DNA from: Symsagittifera roscoffensis
Lineage: Eukaryota > Xenacoelomorpha > Acoela > Convolutidae
Reading direction: 5' to 3'
Length of the DNA stretch: 64,000 nt
Assembly: GCF_963678635.1 (NCBI RefSeq)
Contig: NC_087062.1
Coordinates: 26,438,833 to 26,502,832 of the forward strand
The translations under genes and the position numbers were made by a program. The notes under the pieces are model-generated. The model had not been told where the DNA came from. It saw only the letters and a list, made by a program, of their open reading frames with translations, and searched no databases. Below, piece after piece: positions 28,298-38,600 of this stretch; position 1 is the first letter of the stretch, and every line of letters starts with the position of its first letter.

Positions 28298-28370
28298 GAG
28301 GTAAACACGGCTTGGGGAGAAGCTTTAACTCAATAGTTATCTGAAAGACAACATCTTATAAGGATCATAT
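28298..28370 (-). repeat. 5' LTR remnant of element A
   Basis: 73 bp matching 1372-1445 with a few differences. Flanks on both sides are unrelated to the other copy, so only this fragment remains. Confidence 0.65.
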
Positions 28371-28978
28371 TCTTAAGTCATATATGGATTGCAACCTGAA
28401 GTGTCGTGTGGTTTATGAATTAAAATGTAGTGCATTTAGTTGCACCTAATTTTGGGCAAACGTACCGACACGTAAACACGGATAACAGAGCATCAAAAGA
28501 ATCATTCAGCAGGACAGCAAGTCGCAGAGTGCTGCGGACAATCTTAAGGTATTTGAATGGCGATTTGAATGGGGAAATGACGTTGAGAAATTATTAACAT
28601 TGGAGGCTCTCCATTTAAGTAAACGCAAGCCTCACCGAACACGCGCGACGAATACAGGAGCTGAGACCTGAGAGCTCACACTAAAATATAACTCTGACAT
28701 TAGGAATGTCAGCTTGATTCGAATTTTACTTTTTCGAAATAAAACATACAATATGAGCAAAATAAATTAATTTAATCCTAGTAATAATTTCAAAAAGGTG
28801 AGTAAATCGGAAAAAAATTTCGGACATGTGTTAGATAACAAAATATCTCCAAAAACGAAATTTCCAAAAAAAAAATCGTTTTAATAATTATGTATTATTC
28901 TGAGATACTCATTAACTTTCATTTTGTCATTGATTTCAGTGTAGCTTCAATGTAACTATTGTTTTGTATAGTTTTCAG
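28371..28978 (+). other. upstream region and 5' intron end of the p85-like gene
   Basis: No open frame. It ends in a pyrimidine-rich acceptor (TATAGTTTTCAG, AG at 28977-28978) five bases before the start codon. The first exon or a trans-spliced leader must therefore come from elsewhere. No promoter recognised. Confidence 0.5.
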
Positions 28979-28983
28979 AAAAC

Positions 28984-29689
28984 ATGAGCTCGAAAAAGCA
29001 GCCGAAGCCACCAGCTGTTCGGTTAAAGAAATTTGATTCATTGTACGCAAAGCGTCCCATCCAATGTCAACATTGCAGAGATTTTATACTTGGTACCTCC
29101 AATCCACTAAAAGTGTGCCAGGAGTGCCATGCAGTGTTCCATCCAATATGTGCATCATATGGGCACATAACAGATTGTTTTTACTCAATGTCAGACCAGC
29201 AATATCAACTTCAAAAATCTATGCTGTCTTCAACTCCTGTCAATATTTCAACATGGTCTGCAGAAATAGTGAGAGAATGGATTGCTGCTTCTGAATCCCA
29301 CAGATACTTTTACGTTTTCAATTCTAAAAAGGAATTTTTCACTGGTCAAGATTTGTTAGAACCTGCGCGTCTGATATCCTCATTTCGCGCTGATGATCTG
29401 CACAAACAGATGCTCTGTAGCGCAATCGATAACGCCCAACACCTTTTCCCTCTGCCGTATGATTTCTTGGAACCAAGTACCCCCACGAAAACTTCAAGTT
29501 CCAATAGCCACAGCCACTTGTTCTCCAAATACGAATGCTACAGCACATTCCAATGCGCAAAATGCAATCGGTCTCGGGGAGTGATGTCGTACGGGGTGAA
29601 GTGCCGCAAGTGCGGAATGAGGTTCCACCGTATGTGTAGATTGCTTCCAAAGCTTCCACCGTGTCAGACCAAAACATGTCCAAATAGTG
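28984..29689 (+). CDS. PIK3R1-like: p85-like exon 1: C1, SAM-like, C1
   Basis: ATG in AAAACATGAGC just after a splice acceptor; donor GTTAGT. First C1: C28, C31, C45, C48, H53, C56, C65, with Lys15 where the first zinc-binding His should be. Second C1: H178, C191, C194, C207, C210, H215, C218, C227, complete. Between them is a SAM-like helix bundle (STWSAEIVREWI ... LLEPARL ... AIDNAQHLF). Ends in phase 1. Confidence 0.92.
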
Positions 29690-32600
29690 GTTAGTTATCG
29701 TCTGTTTTTTTTAATTTGACTAATGGTTACAACTATGATAGAGTGGTCCCCCGAAAAAGCAACTATGATAGACAGGTCCCGCATGCATTTCGCATGTTAT
29801 AATTTTGAAAACTAATTTGTGTATAAATTATTCATTTCAAAAATCTTGCAAAATATGTTCAGCCAGAAACTTTTCAGATTGAAAATTGTAATCACTATTG
29901 TTTATATATTGAAATTTGCTCGCTTTACTTTATTTTACGGTTCAACAACCATATAATTGGGTTGACTTATTTGACATCAAAACCCACTATTGGCGTTTTT
30001 TTTTTTAATTTTCAACCTTAAAATGTTGAGGGGGAAGTTTTAAGAGGTAACAAATAATGAAATTTGTTTGAAAATAATTTGCGACATCTTTCTGAAAGGC
30101 GTAATCATAATTATTAAACGATTTGAGAGCTCTAGGTGTCTTATTCTCAAGGGACCTGGTTATTTTCAAGGGACCACTCTATCATAGTAGTACCGACCAA
30201 TGTTATATCGGCATTTAAGTTATTTGAGTTTTGGTAGTTTTTACACAAGCCAGCTAGCGAGCGTAGTGCTATTTTACGAATCAACTTTTTTTCTTAACCA
30301 ACTCGCGTAAAATAGTGTTCATTTTGGTAATCAATTTTGCTGCATTGTAGTGGAAATTTAAAGTATTGGTGGCTAGTCTTTACATTCTGCGTTTTTGGAG
30401 CTACTTTTGTCGTTTTAGCTTGAGCATCACTTGAGGTTCATTCTTGATTTTTTTTAAATGACACCAAACGCACTGGCCTCAAGTATACGTTCTAAAACAC
30501 AAAATAGTAAAAATGTGATTTATCACATTTACCTATAAAAGGCATTTGCGGGTGTTGTGGTAAAGTAGAAGAAAATGAAAACAAAAATTCACTGGTGGAT
30601 CGGCTAACACTGTGCTTTTGTTTAGAGTACGTTTTTGGACAGGACTTGGCGGACGGATCGGCTATGGTGGACAGACCAATTCCTCTTTTCCTTGAGCTGT
30701 GCACGTCTGTAATTGAGAGCAGATTACAGAAAACCGACAAATCCGTCTATGTTTCTTCTGCAAAAGGCGTCAGACTCCAAGAGCTCTGTACTCAGTATGG
30801 TTTCGATAAATTCTATGAAGGAAATGGCAAGCCAATAAATCAGCCGACCGTGTCGCTCGAGGCAATTGGTATGTTTTTAAATGAAAAAACTGACAATAGT
30901 CAGAGTAATTTGATAAGTCAATGATTTCATAGATACACAGTTCTTTAGAATTTTTTGCTTGTATTTTCCGTGTAAGTTGATTTCAAAGTCAATTGAAGAC
31001 CTTCTGGTGGAATTTCTTAATTTAACTAGGTGACAACATTAAGATACATTTTGTTTGCACCTCTCGCAAGTTATGGACTTGTTTCGATGATAAATTTCGT
31101 AGCTCGTGCAGTCAGCAGCTATTGTTCATATGTGGCGTTACATTGTTTACAGAATCTGCCCTGAAAAGTATCAAAAGTATAGACGATCTGGCAGGTTTAC
31201 TGAAATCGTATTTGCGAGAACTTCCTAACCCCGTCATACCATTTAACGTTTACGATGACATGATTTCTCTGGCAAAGCAAAGTTTGCCGGATCAAAGGCC
31301 AACAGACGAGTTTGTCCGATCAGTAGTAGACAAAATACCGTACCAGCACAGATTTGCCCTCAGTCACATCCTGGTACACCTAGAGCACATCCACGACTTT
31401 TTCCAAGGAGCAGAGAGACTGGGATCACTGTTTGCTGCTTTTGGAACTATATTGGTCAGACCACCACCTCATTCAGTTAGGTAGGGTTTCGATTTCGTAC
31501 CACTAACTTTGTCGGAGGAACTTTTTTTCGTTGTTTATCCCTCGCAAAAATCAGGCCACCGAAAACACCCTGAATGAAATACCATATAAGCGCTTAATTC
31601 CGTTCTGTTTCTTTTTGGCAACAATGAGGCAGCTTAAAACAACAACCCGAATGATGCTAAATTAAAAATCCCTTTCAGTCGCAATTCCCTGTAATTTTAC
31701 ACCAGTAAAGAGAAGAAACTAGTGGTTCAACATGCTGATTAATCGATTAGAAAAAATTAAACGGTGATAATGAAATTTTCCAGATTTTACCGTGCCTGAA
31801 GGTTTGGTAAGTTTCAGAACCATTTTGTGCTTTTAGCTATTTCAAGTTAAATTTTTTTAGTATTCGAATTAGTTATTTTTAGGTCTTTGGCCAATTGGGA
31901 GCGAGGCGTGGACTACCACAGCATCATAGTAAAACTTGTGTATGGTAATCCCATGTTCAAAGATATCGCTAGAATCCAGAACATCCCGAGAAGACTCAGC
32001 ATCTCTTCAACCTCGGTCCCTGCATCCAGCGGAAGTGGAATATCCTCCCAATCCCAACCGGCAGTGGCGCAAATGGACTCGGACAGTACCAGCGGAAGTC
32101 AAACTACACAATCGTCAGGTATATAAATGCCAGTTCACACTTTTTGTGTATAAGTCAAGCAACCGTCATTGTTTGCGGCGGACGGCCAAAACGGTGTTTT
32201 CGGCTCAGTGAAGGAATTTAGAATCGCCAACTGAACCAAAACTTTTATTCCGACCGTTGAAAATGGGGAGGAACTTTCAGGTCTGTTTAGGTTTTTGTTT
32301 TCCACGCAAAATCAGGTACCACAAACAACCATCGGAATAGCTCGAATGATATATATTATTAAAGCTCTTTCAGTCGTGATTCCAACTTCATTAAAGTGGT
32401 TCAAAAAGTTGTCCCAGTATCGAGAAAATTGATTTAAAAATTTTGTTTTTTTGAGTTTTAATTCGATCGAGTAAAGCTAGAGAGCCTGCTTACAATAGCT
32501 TACTTATGCTTTAATTAAACCATGAAAACTTATTCTTATCTGAGTAAAGTTAGTTTTTGGAGTGTTTTTAGCGCCATTTTGTGAATAAAGCCATTCAATA

Positions 32601-35600
32601 AATTCTGCAAAAAAAATTATTTTCTTTTTATGATTTTTTTATACAAAAATTGTTGTCCATTTTGCCTATTTTGCTATGACTGTCGAACATGCCTAAGTTC
32701 CATTTTTTCGCTCAGATCTTTTTTTTATCCCACCACGCAGAAAAAACGACAATTTAAATAAAATAGTTTTTTTTTGTGTTTTTTCAGACCATGGTCGGAA
32801 CTTTCTGAGCTACTTGCACAACAACTGGCGATCCCAGTTTTTATTTGCATTTAGCGAGTGGTATTAAATCGGAATGTAGGCTTTTTTTGGTTCAACAACT
32901 TGTTTAACAAATCACTTGAATCGTTTGATAAATTGGTTGACCATTAATTCAAATTTCGTAGCTTCTCCGGCTTACTTGATCTAGAAGTAACGAATAAGCT
33001 TGGGGCGGTTATTAGCCTAGATTATAATCTGGCCAGGACCTCGCTTTTGAGTTCGAAATTATTCAGTTTCAAAAAAAATGCAGAACAATCGTTTTCAGCT
33101 AATGTTTTGTCGGCTTAGATGCCACATCGTTGATTTTTATTGTGCTGTAAGCAGTTTTTATTGTAATTGAAAGCGTTTTGATTTTTCTTTTTTAATTTGT
33201 AAAAAAATACCAGTCTGACCTAGCATAATTTCTCTTTTTTTTGTTTTCTGCATTTAACGCTTTTCGTCCCAAATTAGTTTCGGTTTTTGTTTCATCGGCT
33301 TAGTGACCTAATTTTGCGTCTTTTGATAAGAAAGAAGAATTTAATCATTTTGTGTTTCCGGAGGGGAAAGGGAGTTGAAATTTAGACTTCAAGCTTGAAG
33401 TGTTTCCCTGCAACATTTTTGTTGTCGGTATTGTTAGCGTCCGATAAATTTTTCGGAATAGTTATAAAAGTCATGAACGTAGTAAATACTGTTATATAGA
33501 TCTTGGTGATTTTTTGTTTCATTTTTTTCAGGAAAGTCTAAAAACTTGTTCACTCTCAAATTAGATTTTTTTTGGGGTTGGGGTTTTGATTTCTGTTTAA
33601 GTTCACTTCATTTCCTCTGTTGAAAAGAAGGCAATTTTCACTATCGAACAGCAAAACGTGATCGCCTTCTCTTTTTGAAAACGGATTTTGTTTTCAGATT
33701 TCCCAGCAGAATAAAAAATTTCCCCTATTATCCAGTTTTGTCAATTTAGGCTGAGTGTGATAAAAAGGATCCACAAAGTGTTGCTGAAATTTAATGAGCT
33801 TTAGGAGCACATATTTTTTTCTTTGAAGTATGGAAGGTGAAGTTTTTTTTTATCAAATAAGTCATTTTTTTTTCCTTCTATTTATTGACGCTTTTCCAAC
33901 TGTCTGTTGGCTATGTTTTTCAATTGATTGTTTTTTTTACACCTGCGAAGCTAGTGTAATAGTACGAACCTTCTTTTTTTCCAACCAAAGCGCAAATTTT
34001 GGTGGCACTTTTAGAGCACCTTTACAGCTTTTTGATAGCATGTGCTTTGACGCTCGAATAGTAATAATTTAACACAGTTGATGCATTTTTAATTCATCAA
34101 ATTAAAACCGAAAAAAGCTATTTGTTTCAAACAACATCACAATGATAAAAACTCGATTTCAGAATTTTACTAACTCAATATTTTTCGCAGTTTTTTGAAA
34201 TGCTTAATTTATACATAATGTGGATTTATGTTTTGCGATTTGTTACATGCAAATTTAGTGTGGATGCCTTCAGTTTGTTATATTTCAATTTACCACTTGC
34301 AATATTGAGTCTATTTGTGTTTGGTGCCACTTTTGCTGAATTGCATTGGCAATTTTTTAGCATATCTAGCTGATTTATTCGTGACTAGTTTTTGTCGGTT
34401 GTTACGCTTGCATGGCTGAGTGAATATTGCGTGAGACTCAAAATCTCTTGAGTGCAGTAGGTCGCTGATTGGAATCCGACAGGTAGCCGAGTTTTTGCGA
34501 ATTTGAGGCTTATTTCTACGTTTTCTCTTCACTTGATAGACCTGCTTTTTGGTCGTGTTTTCGCAAGTGTTTGCGAAGCGCAGCCTGGCCTCTGTGTTAA
34601 TTCATCAAATGAACCGAAAAAAGTTATTTGTTTCAAACAACAGTACAATGATAAAAAGCTCAATTTCAGAAATTTTCCAACTCAATGTATGAGTACTAAT
34701 CTGCGACTATCGTTCTTTAAGAAGCCTGCTCAATCGCTTTACTCGTTCGAAATTACAAGAAAAATGACAAAATTCAAACCGGTTTTTCTCGACACTGGGA
34801 AAATTATTTAGTTTTCTATGGTAGTTCGTATCATGACTGCTAGTGTTTTAATTTTATATATCACTCAACCCAGTTCGATGATTATTTGTGATACCTGATT
34901 TTGCGTGTAAAAAAACTAAAACACACCCGAATACAAAGTTTCTCCCAATTTTCATTGGTCGGAACAATTACGCATCGATTGTTCAAAAAAAGTTTTTTTT
35001 CCGTTTTTGCAAAACGTTTGCAGGTATATTTTGGCATGTTCTGTATCGATTACTTTTGTAATATTCAATAGTTGAAGTTAAGACTTACATTTAGGTAGTG
35101 TGATTTTTTCGTCTTTTTTGCCAGAAAATTTAAATTTAAACACGCTCAAATTAGATTTTTCGCGGAGGATATCTTCTTTCTTTTTAATATCAATTCGACC
35201 TCCTTTTTTAAAAGGCGAATTACGCTCTCAATTTAAAAAGCGGAAGTTGCAATAAACGAGAATGAGTTTTAGTTTCAAAAATGGCCTTTAATTAATGGAT
35301 TTCTTCGCTGAACCAATGATATATTTAGCTATTTTCTCTAATAGGGTTAGGTTCGTGAAAAAAAAGTATATTTTCTATCAGAAAAGGTTTTTGAAAATTT
35401 TGTTCTTCGAAATATAACGTATGTCATATAAAAATTGGTTATTTCAGCTTTGTAACACTTGAAATGCTCAAAAATATTGTGTAAAACAATTGAAGTAACT
35501 TTGTTTGAAAATTCTTGATTTGGAAGACAAGTAACCAATTAAAGCTAATGCTAAGGCCAGCGTGCTTTTTGCCGAGGAACATTATTTGTCCACGCAACAG

Positions 35601-38600
35601 CTCATGTATCTTATGATTTGTCCCACCGCTTAAGCGTACTGCAGTTTGATGAAATGGACTCGGAAACTAATGGCCCTTGTGATTTCAGATGTCTACATAG
35701 AGTTCAAATCTTGGGACGGGCAAGATCCTTCGCTAGAACCCTTGCCCTCTATGTCCGATGGACACCGTAATTATGAGCGAATGAAGGCCCGAATTGATAT
35801 TTGCGAGCTCCCTTTTTACTGGAAAGATATCAGCAAAGACCAGGAAAAGTTGCTGATGGAGAACGAATCAATTGGGAACTTCATATTGCGGAAGTCTAGT
35901 AGTGATCCTGCAGCTTTCACGCTAGTCGTGAAAAGTTATGATTTCAACTACATGGTGCAGATTCGAAATTATTTCAAACCCAGGGAGGGCTGGGGCATAG
36001 CAGCGTATGCTCCTAAGTTTCCTTACATTGCAGACTTGATTCAACATTACCAGTCGCATGATTTGTCGACTAGTCCCTATCTGCATTCGACGTCCTCAAT
36101 GAATGGAGAAGACGTTTCCAGGGGATCGGTCGAGTCTCTGAACTCTTCGCAGAATAAACATTCGTATATCAGATTGCGAGAATCTGTCAATAGAGACGTA
36201 AGAAAAGCTTTTCAAAACCTATTTGTAATTAGATTTTTTGTTAAGTTGTCGCGCGTTGGAGTGGGTCCCGCAATTTTTAAAATATCGATGGACATTTGTA
36301 TAGGCCGTGTTTATTTTTGTTTGGTTTTTCAGGGAAAAATCGGTGGCCAGTCAATGAGCAGAATGGGTCCAAGAGCAGAACATATAAAAATATCAACTTC
36401 TATAAGCTAATCGGTAAAATAATTATCAGAAATGTCAATAATAGCAAGGCAACGAACATTTTAAAAAAAATTTAATCAAAACTTAATGAAAATTGTCAGT
36501 TCATGCATAACATAATTTATTCGTTTTCTTGGTGATTTTTAACGATTCTAATATTTGTTTTATCAATTAGCCCGTATAAACCAATATAAGTCAATATTTT
36601 TCAGTTTTTCTGCTCTTGGACCCATTCTGCACTTGGACCATTCTGCTTATTGCTCCGCCTCCGGAAAAATCTTGTTTGTTCAGGCTCGAACTATTTTTGC
36701 GGTCTGACTTTTGATTCCTTTATAAGTTGGTTAAAATTAGTTCGCTTAAGGAAGAAAAATTGCCGTTCGATCCATTCAAATTTCTTTCTCAAGTTTAATT
36801 TAAATTTATTTGCAGGATGGGAGGCGAGTTACGCTCACCAGTAACAACGTGCTAATGGCACGAAAAAGCTTGAATCAATGTCAGATTCAAAATTTAATTT
36901 AAGTTTTTAGATCTCTAATGAAAAGTTAACCTACTAACCCAAGTTTCTGAAATTGGGTTAGTTATATCAAAAAAAGTATCTATTAAAAAACATTTCCGAT
37001 TTTTTTTCGAACATCGAAGCCATGTTTTCCTTGGACACTTCCAAAGAAAATATTGATACTTTTCCAATTGTCTGTTGGCTATGTTCTCAGAATCCCATCA
37101 AAAAATCTCATTGAGAAGTTCATCTCGCCAAATTACAAAACTAAAGCATGAAATTATTTTGCCTTCATTTACTCGATCTCTTGAAGTCTACATGAAGCAT
37201 ATCATTGGTAGGAAATGAACCTACAGTTTGCAAAAAAAAATCCTAATTTAATCATTACCGAACTTGAGGAATCGTAGTGAGTAAGCATTCCTTTCAATAC
37301 GCTTTAAGTCACAAAATCTTTTTTTACGAGAACCAGGTTCTTCAAAGGTACAGCTAAACTAGTACTAAACACTGATTATCTATCTACCTATCTATATCTA
37401 TACTATATATATAAATGCGAGTGACAGCCATCTCCCACGTTTAAGCATAATAGTTTTGCATGTTTAACGAAAGAGTTTTTTCATGTTTAAGCTATTTATA
37501 TTGCAATGCTTAAGAAATTTTTTCATTTAGTTTTCGCAAGGTCATTAATTTTCAGTAATTTTTTTCGGTCTGTCTGTCTGTGTACCTGCTTTTTTAAAAT
37601 TAATATGATTATGTCTGTCTACCCGTCTCCTAGTTTTTTTAACTTTCATCTATCTATTATATATTTAAATGCGTGCTTCACTATCTCCATGTTTAGGCTT
37701 TTTCAACGTATTATTTTTGCATGTTTAACAAAAGAATTTTTTCACGTTTAAGCTATAACGTATATTGCTATGGTTACGGTTTTTTTCAATATTCCAGTTT
37801 AAATTCAGTGTTTATTTCATCAAGTTTGAAATTAGCAACCTAATAGTGTGATGTTTTTATGGCCTCCATATACGAATAACCAAATCTTTATAATTTACGG
37901 AACTGGCAATTTTTGAAATTCTCACCCTGTAGTTGGGTGCTGTCAGAGTTTTCTCATGGGTTTCGAATCTAGCCTCCAGATCTCACTTCTCAAATCCTTG
38001 TAGTTTTCGAGATATGACGTTTTTTATGATTTTTTCAAAAAAATTTCAAAAACTTGGATTTTAAAAAATTCCAAAACGTTGAAGATCTCCTTCCTGTTAA
38101 TGGATATTGTGAGGGTACTCTCAGGGGTTGCGAATTTTGCCTCTGATTATGGCTGCTCAGATCCTTGTAGGTTTCGAGATATGACGTATTTGTAGGATTT
38201 TTTTTAAATTTTTCATAAAACTTAGATATAGTAATTTTCAAAAAATTTGATATTCGCATATCCGTGGTGATTCTCTTTCAAGATACTTTCAGTAGTTGCG
38301 AATTTTGCCTCCAAATATGAGTGCTCAAAACCCTGCAGTTTTCCAGATATGACCTTTTTTGTGATTTGTTCAAAAAATTTTCATGAAAATTAATTTAAGT
38401 TTTTTTTTCAAAGTTTGAAATTCCTAACCTCTAGTTGGGGGCAGTCAGAGTAATCCCAGGGGTTGCAAATTCGGCCTTCAATCAAGAATGCCTAAACCTT
38501 TTAGTTTAAGAGATAAGACGATTTTCTTGATTTTTTCGGAAATTTTCTGAAAACTCAAATTACAAAATAATTCACTAAAGTGAAATTCCCAACCCTGTAG

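Noticed and set aside
36198-36410. Open extension of p85-like exon 5 past 36197
   Set aside because: A good donor (GTAAGA) at 36198 in phase with exon 6 and loss of p85 similarity beyond it show this is intron.
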